Source of the DNA: Phycisphaerae bacterium
GTDB taxonomy: Bacteria; Planctomycetota; Phycisphaerae; UBA1845
Reading direction: 5' to 3'
Length of the DNA: 20,097 nucleotides
Assembly: GCA_021604825.1 (NCBI GenBank)
Contig: BQJS01000082.1
Span: 1-20,097 of the forward strand
The notes below the pieces were generated by a model. That model was not told the origin of the DNA. It made no database searches and saw nothing but the letters and a program-made list of their open reading frames with translations. This document shows positions 9,273 through 16,850 of the stretch, one piece after another (positions within the stretch are counted from its first letter, which is position 1; each line of letters begins with the position of its first letter). A program made the translations under genes and the position numbers.

Positions 9273-10019
9273 ATGGCCACCTCACGGACGAGGAACACCA
9301 AAAAGAAAGCGCAAGGAAGCTTGACCCCGCGGCTACTCACCAGCCCGCTGGAGTCACTCGTCTTTCTGCTGCCGTTTATTCTCTTCTACGAAATCGGTTG
9401 CCTGCTCATCGAACCCGACGTATCGGTGTCAGCCGGCCAACATCGCGTCGTCGCGTTTAACCTGCTTCAGATATTCTTCGAGTTGTTCGGATCGACGGGC
9501 GCATGGATGCCCGGATTAGCCGTCATCGTCATCCTGCTTTGCACCCACGCAGCCAGCAAGAAACCGTGGCGCGTCCGTCATCAAGTGGTCGGGGCGATGT
9601 ACGTTGAGTCGGCAGTCTTCGCGCTGCCGCTGATGGGCTTCAACTTCCTGCTCAGTGCCGATTCCATGGGTGCGAGCGTACCCCGCAACTTATTGACTGA
9701 ATCCATCCTCGGCGTCGGCGCGGGCATCTATGAAGAACTTGTGTTCCGCCTGGTGCTGATTTCCGTGGTCAGCATGATTGGTGCCGACCTGCTCGGATTG
9801 CCTGCGAAGACCACAACGATCATCGCCGTCATCGTCGCCGCCCTCGCATTCTCGGGCCATCACCATCCACCGATGGGCAGCGAACCGTTTTCCACCGAGA
9901 AGTTCATCTTTCGCGCATTGGCCGGCGCGTACCTCGGCACGGTATTCATATTGCGTGGATACGGACCAGCCGCCGGAACCCATGCGGCGTACAACCTGCT
10001 CGTCATCGCAACGACTTAA
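9273..10019 (+). CDS. CPBP family intramembrane glutamic endopeptidase (CAAX protease-like)
   Basis: The 248-residue protein is strongly hydrophobic with about six to seven membrane segments and a basic N-terminal tail. The CPBP/Rce1 motifs are complete: EExxxR at E154-E155-R159 (YEELVFR), FxxxH at F193-H197, and HxxxN at H237-N241 (HAAYN). These residues form the active site within the membrane. In bacteria such proteins are linked to processing or immunity for peptides and to unknown membrane proteolysis; the substrate here is not evident. The start at 9273 gives a normal N-terminus. The longer open frame from 9000 is antisense to the glycosylase gene and is not real. It stands alone, followed by a gene-poor stretch. 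Confidence 0.9.
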   Translation: MATSRTRNTKKKAQGSLTPRLLTSPLESLVFLLPFILFYEIGCLLIEPDVSVSAGQHRVVAFNLLQIFFELFGSTGAWMPGLAVIVILLCTHAASKKPWRVRHQVVGAMYVESAVFALPLMGFNFLLSADSMGASVPRNLLTESILGVGAGIYEELVFRLVLISVVSMIGADLLGLPAKTTTIIAVIVAALAFSGHHHPPMGSEPFSTEKFIFRALAGAYLGTVFILRGYGPAAGTHAAYNLLVIATT

Positions 10020-10572
10020 GCATTCTTACCATGCGTGTAAAAAGAAAGCCGGAGTCCTTCGTCCTGAAGAACCCCGACTCAAGAGAGAGAGCATGTCATA
10101 TTCGTATTGTTAAACGCGAGCGAATCTCCGGCGCAAGACCCATCAGCCAATCCTTGGCCGCCCTGGTTTCATCGTGCTACGCCGAGTTTTCGATACGTTC
10201 CTGAATTTGAAAAGTGCCAGGGGCATGACCGGTTCAAGGGCACGCTCGGCCACCTTGCGACTCCCCCATCGTCGTGAAACTTAGAACGGTTCACTCCCCC
10301 ACCGACGCACGTTCAGCGCCTCGGTTCAAACGGACCGATTCACTGACATTCGATGAGTCTTCTGGATACCAAAGCAAGGTGACTGGCTGGAAAGGCTTCT
10401 CTCTCGACCTCCCAAGTCGTGCCTCTCACTGGACAACCGATGTCGCCCCTGACACCCATTCTTAGGCGAGGTCGTGCGGCATAGTCAAGTTGATAATGCC
10501 CCACGCTTCAATGATTAAAGGCACGTCCGAGAAGGTCTGCACGGATCGCATCGGCAGTAACGATTTTGCGGG
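10020..10572. other. Gene-poor stretch of about 550 bp
   Basis: I see no supported gene here. Near 10047-10076 there is an imperfect nested palindrome (GAGTC ... CTTC ... GAAG ... GACTC), followed by a GA-rich run. A 57-codon frame from the ATG at 10031 and a 63-codon frame at 10274-10465 have neither ribosome sites nor recognisable motifs. A weak GTGCC ... GGCAC inverted repeat lies near 10216-10245. It could be a decayed gene or hold an unrecognised RNA; neither is demonstrable by eye. Confidence 0.5.
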
Positions 10573-12309
10573 CTAATTCGCGGGCGTCGGCGCTTGCCAA
10601 ACGACTTTCCCGTCCATGATGGTCATGTGGCTTTCGGTTTGCCTGATTTGTTCTGACGTTGCGCTGAGGATGTCGGTGTCGAGGATCGCGATGTCGGCGA
10701 GCTTTCCGACTTGGATCGTTCCGAGTCGATCTTCCATAAACGCGGCAAACGTCGGCGCGACGGTGTAGCAGAACAGCGCCTGCTCTAACGAAATGCGCTG
10801 ACCGGGTATCCAAACCTTTCCGTCAAGCGTCTCACCCCGGCGGGCGGTCATGATCGCTTCAAACGGGTTGGCCGCCACCACCGGCGTGTCGCTTCCGAAA
10901 CACACGACTGCCCCACTCTTGATCAAATCCTTAAACGCATACGACGTCTGCGCTCGCTGGCGACCGATGGCTGCTTCTGCGTAGCGACCATCATCGGCTT
11001 TGTGATACGGCTGCATGGATGCGATGACACCGATGTCGGCGAAGCGTTCGATATCCTCTGGCAACAAATGCTGGCAGTGTTCGACGCGATGCCGCCGATC
11101 ACTGGCCGATGGGAGCGACGCGTAGATATCGAGGATTTCGTGGTTGGCTTGGTCGCCGATGGCGTGGACAGCCATCTGTAAATTGCGATCGTGCGCCCAT
11201 CGAATGTCAGCCGCAAACGACTCGAGATCGCTCGCGTGACCCGAGTGCAAGCCGCGCGGGTTCTTGGCGTCGGGCTCCGCATCGGTGTATGGGTGTTTCA
11301 TGCAAGCGGTGCGACTCCCCAACGATCCATCCATGTACGCCTTGAACCCAGCGATGCGAAAACGATCGTCGGTCAGCGGAATGATCGCCTGCATCGTCGG
11401 CAACGTTTTCTTGAAATTGGTTGTTTCGACGTAGCTTCTGATGCGGACAGACAATGCGTCTTTTCGATGGGCAGTTAGAAAGATCGGCAAGTCATCCGGC
11501 TGACTCATGTCGTGAATGCTGGTGATGCCCCAGGCATTCATCGATTGCATCGCCATCTGAAGCGCCCGCAAGCGCGCTCGCTTGTCCTCCTTTGGAATGC
11601 GTTTTCGCACCAAACCCATCGCCGCGTCTTTGAGGACACCGGTCGGTTCGTTGGTCGCAGGGTCGCGCACAATCTCGCCACCGGGCGGGTCAGGCGGTCC
11701 GTTGCGATCGATGCCCGCAAACTTCAGCGCCATCGAATTTGCCAATCCCTGATGCCCGTCCATGCGACTGAGAAAGACCGGCACGCCTTGCGTCACCGGA
11801 TCGATCCATTCCTTGCGCGGTGGCGATGGATCGTCCCAACTGTCCACGCTGTATCGACCACCGAGCAACCACTGACCCGGCGACAGTTTCGTAACAGCCG
11901 CTGTGATGAGTTCGACGAACCCCTTGCGGTTGCGGGCATTGCGCAGGTAGATGCGTTGAAGTTGCAAGCCCGTTGCGATGATGTGCGTGTGGCTGTCGGT
12001 GATGCCAGGAATGACCCGCCGCCCGCCGGCATCGATGACCCGCGTCCGATCGTTGGCCAGCGCCGCAATCTCCTGCGAAGTGCCCACCGCCGAAATCCGA
12101 TTCTTGGTGATTGCTATTGCTTCCAACTCAGGCGCACTGGGAATGCCCGTCCACACCTGGCCATTGACGATCACCATCGTCGGCGGAATATTCTTGGCAA
12201 ATGGCTCCTCACCCTCTTGCGCCAATGCGGGGGCAGCCCCCCAACCAGCGACACTGACGGCCACCGCGACCAAAACCCCGAATCCAGATCGAATCAATCG
12301 CGTCATCAT
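10573..12309 (-). CDS. Exported YtcJ-type metal-dependent amidohydrolase
   Basis: The 578-residue protein has the amidohydrolase layout of the YtcJ/N-substituted formamide deformylase-like group (COG1574). It begins with a signal-peptide-like N-terminus (MMTRLIRSGFGVLVAVAVSV ... APALAQ), so it is probably periplasmic. The small beta domain (MVIVNGQVWTG) leads into HTH with metal ligands H107 and H109. GFKAYMDGSLGSRT carries a candidate bridging lysine, K323. HAIGDQANH (H382), RVEHCQH (H411) and FGSDTPV (D474) follow. The C-terminal beta strands (GKLADIAILDTD) close the small domain. It should hydrolyse C-N bonds in cyclic or linear amides; the substrate is unknown. The ATG at 12309 is preferred because AAGGTGG lies 9 bases upstream and the signal peptide starts there. 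No transporter or pathway partner is nearby. Confidence 0.92.
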   Translation of the reverse strand: MMTRLIRSGFGVLVAVAVSVAGWGAAPALAQEGEEPFAKNIPPTMVIVNGQVWTGIPSAPELEAIAITKNRISAVGTSQEIAALANDRTRVIDAGGRRVIPGITDSHTHIIATGLQLQRIYLRNARNRKGFVELITAAVTKLSPGQWLLGGRYSVDSWDDPSPPRKEWIDPVTQGVPVFLSRMDGHQGLANSMALKFAGIDRNGPPDPPGGEIVRDPATNEPTGVLKDAAMGLVRKRIPKEDKRARLRALQMAMQSMNAWGITSIHDMSQPDDLPIFLTAHRKDALSVRIRSYVETTNFKKTLPTMQAIIPLTDDRFRIAGFKAYMDGSLGSRTACMKHPYTDAEPDAKNPRGLHSGHASDLESFAADIRWAHDRNLQMAVHAIGDQANHEILDIYASLPSASDRRHRVEHCQHLLPEDIERFADIGVIASMQPYHKADDGRYAEAAIGRQRAQTSYAFKDLIKSGAVVCFGSDTPVVAANPFEAIMTARRGETLDGKVWIPGQRISLEQALFCYTVAPTFAAFMEDRLGTIQVGKLADIAILDTDILSATSEQIRQTESHMTIMDGKVVWQAPTPAN

Positions 12310-12548
12310 TGGATGAATCCACCTTTCCAACCAAATCTCAGATGCCAGCCACCCGGAAACATGCACGAACTCCGCTCCGTTCAACCTCGCACGACGCCTC
12401 GCGACAACGCCAGCCGCCACTCTTGGTCAACTCTCGAAAAATCCGATAACATGACCATCGGCAAATGCAATGGTGCCGACCTAGCATACACGGGTCGGAT
12501 GTCACGTGGAACAAGACGAAAGCCGCAACCGGCAAAGCGAGGAACGCA

Positions 12549-12881
12549 ATGGTAACTGTAGGCATGAACTATCAGGTGCTCGAAGGCAAGGGCGAATTGT
12601 TTGAAAGCGTCTTCAACAAGGTCATCGGGATCATGGAAAAGATCGACGGCCACGTGAAGACCGATCTGTTTTCCAAAATCGATGATCGCAACTGCTACCT
12701 CATCATGTCGGAATGGTCCGACCGCGGCGCGTTCGACGGATTCATCGCCTCCGACCAATTCCGCAACGTCGCCAACTGGGGCAAAGAAGAAGTCCTAGCC
12801 GGCCGCCCATCACACGAGTACTACGGCAACGACACCCAACCCGCCAAGCCAGCCACAGGTGGTTGCCCCGTCGCGCACTAA
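12549..12881 (+). CDS. ABM-fold (antibiotic biosynthesis monooxygenase-like) protein with C-terminal CPVAH
   Basis: The 110-residue product matches the small ferredoxin-like ABM fold: YQVLEGKGELFESVFNKVI, a central KTDLFSKIDDRNCYLIMSEW and a helix with FIASDQFRNVANWG. Members include cofactor-free monooxygenases and heme-degrading IsdG-type enzymes. Here a flexible tail (GNDTQPAKPATGG) leads to C106-P107-V-A-H110 at the extreme C-terminus, a Cys-Pro pair like a heme regulatory motif. Heme binding is only a suggestion, because the IsdG catalytic residues cannot be confirmed by eye. The ATG at 12549 has GAGG upstream at suitable distance; the longer frame from 12465 lacks support. It is divergent from the amidohydrolase and is closed by a strong terminator, so it is probably monocistronic. 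Confidence 0.82.
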   Translation: MVTVGMNYQVLEGKGELFESVFNKVIGIMEKIDGHVKTDLFSKIDDRNCYLIMSEWSDRGAFDGFIASDQFRNVANWGKEEVLAGRPSHEYYGNDTQPAKPATGGCPVAH

Positions 12882-12919
12882 TCCAGATACCAACCGACAT
12901 TCAGTTAACAAGAAGTGTG

Positions 12920-12949
12920 CACTGGGTGCTTGCCACCCGGTGTTTTTTT
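12920..12949 (+). terminator. Rho-independent terminator of the ABM-fold gene
   Basis: A 9-bp stem, CACTGGGTG (12920-12928) and CACCCGGTG (12934-12942) with one T-G wobble, encloses a 5-nt loop and is followed directly by seven T residues (12943-12949). It lies 38 bp after the stop codon. Confidence 0.9.
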
Positions 12950-13094
12950 GTGCCTATTCCGAATGCCAACGCCATAGATGGGGATGAATGATGCATTCAA
13001 AACCCATTCCTTGTATCTGGTTGGGCGTATCGGTAGATTGAAATTGGTAGCGGGGCGGATCGCCTGTTGCCCAAGGCTTGACGTGGAAGGCCAA

Positions 13095-13110
13095 GGGCAG
13101 ATCGCTTGCG
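13095..13110 (+). promoter_or_regulatory. Candidate sigma-54 (-24/-12) promoter of the PEP-CTERM gene
   Basis: GGGCA (13095-13099) and TTGC (13106-13109) place the invariant GG and GC exactly 10 bases apart, as in the TGGCAC-N5-TTGC consensus. The site lies 50 bp before the PEP-CTERM ATG. Exosortase systems in several proteobacteria are linked to sigma-54 and the PrsR activator, which makes the match more plausible, but GC-rich DNA gives chance hits. Confidence 0.35.
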
Positions 13111-13159
13111 GGAACACTCGCTGTTTGTTCGGCCGTGCGGCGGTTTCTGGGAGTTTCAA

Positions 13160-13882
13160 ATGAAATTACAGATCATTTGGATGTCATTGATCACGCTGCT
13201 TTTTGTATCGCCAGCGAAAGCAGACATCATCGTAGGAGATATTGTTGGTAGAATCTCCGCATTCGACATCGCGTGGATGTCTCAAAACGGTATTAACCAT
13301 TTCAGCGAAGGTGATATCGTCGTAATTTCCTTCACTTCATTGTTGGACGACGTGGATGTCGACGATCGAGAAACGCGAGGCGAATATCCGAACGCGATTC
13401 AGGAAGTGCATCTTTCAGTCGGGAGCTTGACGGCATCGGCGAGCAGCGGGTCAGTCTATGTGGGTGACAACCGTGGATCCAGCAATGAACCGTACGATGC
13501 TTTTTCGTTTGAATCCGCCGAATTTGATGAGGTTTCTGGATTGCCACCGGGGTTCTCAATGTACTCGGTGGGTGCGATCTTTCAAGATGACACATCAACG
13601 ATGTTCGACAGTGACTCTCTAACTGATGCGTGGGATGCGTTGTTGACGACCAGCGATCCATTCATGTACATCGAATTCTCTTTGTGGTCGGGTCTTGGCA
13701 TAGGAATTACACCAGAGATCATCTACCAAAATGTTGAGCGTGTGATTCCGGAGCCCTCGTCAGGCGTTCTGGTCGCTGCCATGTTCTTTTGGGTTACTCG
13801 ACGGTCAAGGCGGCAGGCCCTATCGATTCAGAATCTCCGCAGGATCGTCCGATCCCGCACCATCGCCCAAGAAAAGTATTGA
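13160..13882 (+). CDS. PEP-CTERM sorting domain protein, function unknown
   Basis: The 240-residue protein has an N-terminal signal peptide (MKLQIIWMSLITLLFVSPAKA) and a C-terminal exosortase signal: PEP at 197-199, a hydrophobic stretch GVLVAAMFFWV and the basic cluster RRSRR. It is therefore probably exported, cut by an exosortase and anchored or released at the cell surface or in extracellular matrix. The middle is acidic and rich in Ser, Asp and Gly (DDVDVDDRE, SSGSVYVGDNRGSS), with no recognised domain. A 22-residue basic tail follows the RR cluster, which is unusual because the signal normally ends there. GGGAG lies 6 bases before the ATG. One 60-base line counted in it (13201-13260) has 45% G+C. 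No exosortase gene is in the window. Confidence 0.85.
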   Translation: MKLQIIWMSLITLLFVSPAKADIIVGDIVGRISAFDIAWMSQNGINHFSEGDIVVISFTSLLDDVDVDDRETRGEYPNAIQEVHLSVGSLTASASSGSVYVGDNRGSSNEPYDAFSFESAEFDEVSGLPPGFSMYSVGAIFQDDTSTMFDSDSLTDAWDALLTTSDPFMYIEFSLWSGLGIGITPEIIYQNVERVIPEPSSGVLVAAMFFWVTRRSRRQALSIQNLRRIVRSRTIAQEKY

Positions 13883-13944
13883 GGTAGAGCGGGACATCAA
13901 CCCGATACGCCGCCGCCAATTGCCTGCATGCAACCTGAGTTGAG

Positions 13945-14337
13945 CTACTCGATCACGCTCTCAGACATTGGCACCGACTTGAGATTCCTGTTCGAGCGAA
14001 GATCTTTGCGCAGATAGGTCTCCCGCGTCGCCTTATCGTACGCAATAACAAAGCGCTTCGGGCCGGGTTCCTGCGAAGTCTTTAGAAAATCGTAGAGCTG
14101 ATAGACATGTAGGATCTCAGCCTCCTTGTCGTAGTGCTTCCGCCAAAACACTTCCAGATCATAGTCCGGCCGATAAGGCCGGAGACCAGAGCCTGCTTCC
14201 TCCAACACACGAGCTGCATGCAGGTGGGCCATCTGATAGCGCATCTTGTCGTTCCGATTCGAATCGTTCAAAGAACAACCGCACAGAATGGGAATCGCAC
14301 ACGCGATAATCAAAAACGCTCGAATGGCTTTCGTCAT
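13945..14337 (-). CDS. Small predicted lipoprotein, function unknown
   Basis: The 130-residue protein begins with a basic N-region and hydrophobic core (MTKAIRAFLIIACAIPIL) ending in a lipobox-like L18-C19-G20-C21, so C21 would be acylated after signal peptidase II cleavage. The mature part is hydrophilic with mixed charge (KMRYQMAHLHAARVLEEAGSG, FWRKHYDKEAEILHVYQLYDFL) and has no domain I recognise. The ATG at 14337 is chosen because AGGTGA lies 6 bases upstream; the longer frame from 14367 would put ten residues before the signal. It lies 47 bp downstream of another small hypothetical gene on the same strand and could share its transcript. It converges with the PEP-CTERM gene. Confidence 0.75.
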   Translation of the reverse strand: MTKAIRAFLIIACAIPILCGCSLNDSNRNDKMRYQMAHLHAARVLEEAGSGLRPYRPDYDLEVFWRKHYDKEAEILHVYQLYDFLKTSQEPGPKRFVIAYDKATRETYLRKDLRSNRNLKSVPMSESVIE

Positions 14338-14384
14338 TGCGGTCACCTCAGGAGTTATTGAGATCAATGATCTAACCTTCGAGT

Positions 14385-14720
14385 CTAACTGTGTTGCCCA
14401 TCATCACTCACCTCGCGCGCATATCTTGCACCACTCGGCAACCAGTAAAACGAATGTGTCTCATCCGAATACGCCATGCTGCGTATCGGCCCCTCCTCGG
14501 GTGACCAGCCTTCAGCCAGCGCCCATTCGATTGCATGCCGTATCATTGAGGGAGTGATGTCCAAATCGTGGGCGTACGGATCGATGTGGAAAACGTAGCG
14601 TCCTTCCTCGATCCCGACGGTAATGGGCGTTTCAGCCCAAGTCCCGCCTCCGCTGATATGCCACAACCATTCCCGATTGTTGATTCGAATCCTGCGCGTG
14701 TGTTTCTTTGGCCATGCCAT
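14385..14720 (-). CDS. Small hypothetical protein
   Basis: The 111-residue protein is soluble and rich in tryptophan and charged residues. It contains RIRINNREWLWHISGGGTW near the N-terminus, then VFHIDPYAHDLDITPSMIRHAIEWALAEGWSP, which looks like a strand followed by an amphipathic helix, and SMAYSDETHSFYWLP. I recall similar short proteins in planctomycetes and proteobacteria, but no function. The ATG at 14720 has AAGGA six bases upstream. That ribosome site directly abuts the REP hairpin at 14732-14754, so the hairpin would sit in the leader right in front of the ribosome site. Confidence 0.7.
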   Translation of the reverse strand: MAWPKKHTRRIRINNREWLWHISGGGTWAETPITVGIEEGRYVFHIDPYAHDLDITPSMIRHAIEWALAEGWSPEEGPIRSMAYSDETHSFYWLPSGARYAREVSDDGQHS

Positions 14721-14731
14721 CAGTCATCCTT

Positions 14732-14754
14732 GTCGGGTCGATGACCCGACCTAC
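14732..14754 (-). repeat. Single REP hairpin (GTAG type)
   Basis: On the minus strand this reads GTAG, then a perfect 8-bp stem, GTCGGGTC and GACCCGAC, around the loop ATC. The design matches the other GTAG units but the stem sequence is different. It fills most of the gap between the DUF6515 gene and the downstream hypothetical gene. Confidence 0.85.
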
Positions 14755-14771
14755 ACGCCTCGGTCCCGTTG

Positions 14772-15800
14772 CTAGTCGTCGATCTCGATTTCGACATGGC
14801 CATCGTCAAAATCGACGTCGACGTCCAGTTCGGTTGGCCGATACCGCGTGTAGCCATCCACGATGACGGGGGCGTAAGCGATTTCTTCGTAGATATCGAC
14901 GTAGTAGATTCTACCCCTGTAGTGAACTTCGTAACAGTCCGGCGGAAGCGCATCGATATAGACGTCGCGTGGAGGCTCGACGACGATGTAGGTTGGCTGG
15001 CTGTTGACGATTTCGCGAACGTAGTAGGTGTTGTCGTATCGATAGTAGGGTCGCCCACCGTATTGTACCGTGACGTAACCTTGCGGGAGAAATGCGAGCG
15101 TGACGCCGACTGGCGGTCTGACAACACGATAGTAATTATCGTATTGCCGATAGTAGACCCCATCGCAGCTATAGTATCGATGACCGCGATGCGTCACGAC
15201 AGTGCGATACGACGGCAGCTGTGTCACGTGAATACCATATCGTGGATAATCGCGCACGCGAATGCCACGGTCGTCATGACGATACCGATTATCCGTGGGA
15301 AATTGCGAGTAGCGTCGATAATTGCGAACCGATCCCGACGGTGCCCGGTAGCGCCTCGACGTCGTACTGTAGATCCGCCGACTATCGGAAGCTCGATGCT
15401 GCGCCATGGTACTTGTCGTGCGCCGAACGCGAACTCGCGATCGACCGTCGTCGTGTCGGCCACCATCGCGCCCGTCTCTTCTGTCTCTTCCGCGATCAGC
15501 GCGGCGACCGTCGTTCCGTCCGTTGCCATGCCTTCCGTCCGATTCGTCGCGTTCGCGGTGGTAGCGTACTGAACCGCGCGTCGAGCCCCGCCCCTGCCGA
15601 GCCCGGGCCCCTTGTCGCCCTTTAGACCGCTCGCGATCATCCGCTCGGTTTCGATCATCGGGCCGCTCTCGATCATTGGAACGGCCTTGCGCCGAACCTC
15701 GATCACCCGACGACCGACGCGACTGCCCACTCGCGGTCTCCGAAAGACTGGCGACGAGAAACATCGCCGCGATCAACATCACGAATCTTTGAACTTTCAT
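14772..15800 (-). CDS. DUF6515 family exported protein with Arg/Asp-rich N-terminal region
   Basis: The 342-residue protein has a signal peptide (MKVQRFVMLIAAMFLVASLS ... ASG). A long low-complexity segment of Arg, Asp, Gly and Ser (about residues 27-130, for example RERPDDRNRADDRERSKGR) follows. The C-terminal half is made of repeated Tyr-rich strands: HRGHRYYSCDGVYYRQYDN, VGVTLAFLPQGYVTVQYGG, RPYYRYDNTYYV and PDCYEVHYRGRIYYV. This alternation of YYxxxGVYY and PPxGxxxxxLPxGY is the DUF6515 pattern; its function is unknown. The tail is very acidic (ELDVDVDFDDGHVEIEIDD). The ATG at 15800 has AAGGAG upstream inside the end of the DUF2092 gene, only 4 bp separating the two genes, so they are translated from one mRNA. 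The protein is probably periplasmic or surface associated. Confidence 0.85.
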   Translation of the reverse strand: MKVQRFVMLIAAMFLVASLSETASGQSRRSSGDRGSAQGRSNDRERPDDRNRADDRERSKGRQGARARQGRGSTRGSVRYHRERDESDGRHGNGRNDGRRADRGRDRRDGRDGGRHDDGRSRVRVRRTTSTMAQHRASDSRRIYSTTSRRYRAPSGSVRNYRRYSQFPTDNRYRHDDRGIRVRDYPRYGIHVTQLPSYRTVVTHRGHRYYSCDGVYYRQYDNYYRVVRPPVGVTLAFLPQGYVTVQYGGRPYYRYDNTYYVREIVNSQPTYIVVEPPRDVYIDALPPDCYEVHYRGRIYYVDIYEEIAYAPVIVDGYTRYRPTELDVDVDFDDGHVEIEIDD

Positions 15801-15804
15801 GGTA

Positions 15805-16725
15805 TTACTCTCCTTCTCGGGAGTCTGAATCGACTTCTTGAGCATTCGCACCGTCGTTGGTAGCGCCGTCGTTAGCGGCACTATCGCCAGCCGCAGGATC
15901 ACCGTCTGCCTGGTCGTCCACAAAGCGTCTTAAGGGAACGCTGGCTATGTCAGCCGGCGGCGTTGCGGTAAACCGGGCTGCGTCCAAAGAAGCATCACTA
16001 TCCCACTCGCGAAATATCGCCGTGTATTGCGGCCGCACATCAACATCCTTGTAAGTGATGACGAATTTCCGCGGCAGGGGTTTGGCCCCCTTTTCGATCC
16101 AGATCTGCCAATCAAGCACATCGTTCGAGAATACAATATGGTCGCATGCCTTCTCGGCAACAAACGCATCGCCCAACAAGGCCCCCGAATCTGCCCCCTC
16201 CGTCAATGACGCATGCACGTCGCTCACCAGGAAATCAACGAGCGGCGGAGAGACACCGTATTCGTCGAACAGAAACTGGAAGAATTTGTCGAGCGTACCG
16301 GGCGTTTCGACCGTCGAATAGATTTTTTGGCCGCGGTCATGCAGCAAGAAGTGCTTACCGTCAAACACGCTCAGTTTGTCCCATCCGCGGTCACCCTGCG
16401 ATTCCACGCGCAATCCGTTGGGCCGCATGACTTCGACGCGCGATCGACGACCAAGCTGAACCTTCTGCCCATCCGGCTCGACTTCGTCATACATGATCTC
16501 AACGCTGAAGCGAAATTTTTGAAGCTTGCTCAGCATGGCGCCCATCTCGCGAATTCGTTTGTCTGCGAGAACGTCGATGCGCGGGATGGCCTCAGCTTCA
16601 TCGACGGACGTTGCCGTTGCGGGCGTCAACGGTGGAGTTGGCGGTGGCGTTGGTTCGTCTGCAAAAACCTGAAATGACAACAAGCCAAAAACAATTGAAC
16701 CCAAAACACAGGTGTGTTTGAACAT
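15805..16725 (-). CDS. DUF2092 family exported protein (LolA-like fold)
   Basis: The 306-residue protein has a signal peptide (MFKHTCVLGSIVFGLLSFQVFA), a Pro/Thr-rich linker (PTPPPTPPLTPATA), and a domain with LQKFRFSVEIMYDEVEPDGQKVQLGRRSRVEVMRPNGLRVES, DGKHFLLHDRGQKIYSTVE and WQIWIEKGAKPLPRKFVITYKD. That pattern belongs to DUF2092, related to the LolA/LolB lipoprotein-carrier fold, and suggests a periplasmic protein that binds a hydrophobic ligand (inference). The C-terminus is low-complexity Asp, Ala, Gly and Asn. The start at 16725 has a perfect AAAGGAGA site; an upstream frame to 16785 is rejected because it crosses the promoter. It is the first gene of a two-gene unit with the DUF6515 gene. 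Confidence 0.88.
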   Translation of the reverse strand: MFKHTCVLGSIVFGLLSFQVFADEPTPPPTPPLTPATATSVDEAEAIPRIDVLADKRIREMGAMLSKLQKFRFSVEIMYDEVEPDGQKVQLGRRSRVEVMRPNGLRVESQGDRGWDKLSVFDGKHFLLHDRGQKIYSTVETPGTLDKFFQFLFDEYGVSPPLVDFLVSDVHASLTEGADSGALLGDAFVAEKACDHIVFSNDVLDWQIWIEKGAKPLPRKFVITYKDVDVRPQYTAIFREWDSDASLDAARFTATPPADIASVPLRRFVDDQADGDPAAGDSAANDGATNDGANAQEVDSDSREGE

Positions 16726-16746
16726 GATCCGATCTCCTTTGGCGAC

Positions 16747-16776
16747 ATTATATGCGCGCAGCGCGAATCCCGTCCA
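16747..16776 (-). promoter_or_regulatory. Predicted sigma-70-like promoter of the DUF2092-DUF6515 unit
   Basis: On the minus strand TGGACG (16776-16771, four of six) and a perfect TATAAT (16752-16747) are 18 bp apart. Transcription would start near 16740, leaving a leader of about 15 bases that holds the AAAGGAGA ribosome site. Confidence 0.55.
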
Positions 16777-16850
16777 CACACTCAAGTGCGATTCGCGATT
16801 CAGATCTGGGTACGTGAATTCAACTGCTGATGGAATGCCAGCCCAAACGC

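Noticed and set aside
10205..10260. GGTTCAAG segments as a tRNA T-arm
   Set aside because: No acceptor, D-arm or anticodon arm can be drawn around them.
10274..10465. Small open frame of 63 codons and a 57-codon frame from 10031
   Set aside because: No ribosome site, no recognisable motif and no neighbour context.
11512..12555. Plus-strand open frame of 347 codons
   Set aside because: It is antisense to the amidohydrolase and runs into the ABM gene in another frame; composition is Arg/His-rich shadow type.
12920..12942. Hairpin as another REP unit
   Set aside because: A run of seven T residues follows the stem directly and it sits just after a stop codon, so an intrinsic terminator explains it better; there is no GTRG or GTGC in the correct place.
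14769..15572. Plus-strand hydrophobic open frame (267 codons)
   Set aside because: It is the complement of the Tyr/Arg/Asp-rich DUF6515 gene, which explains the Val/Ile/Asp-rich translation.
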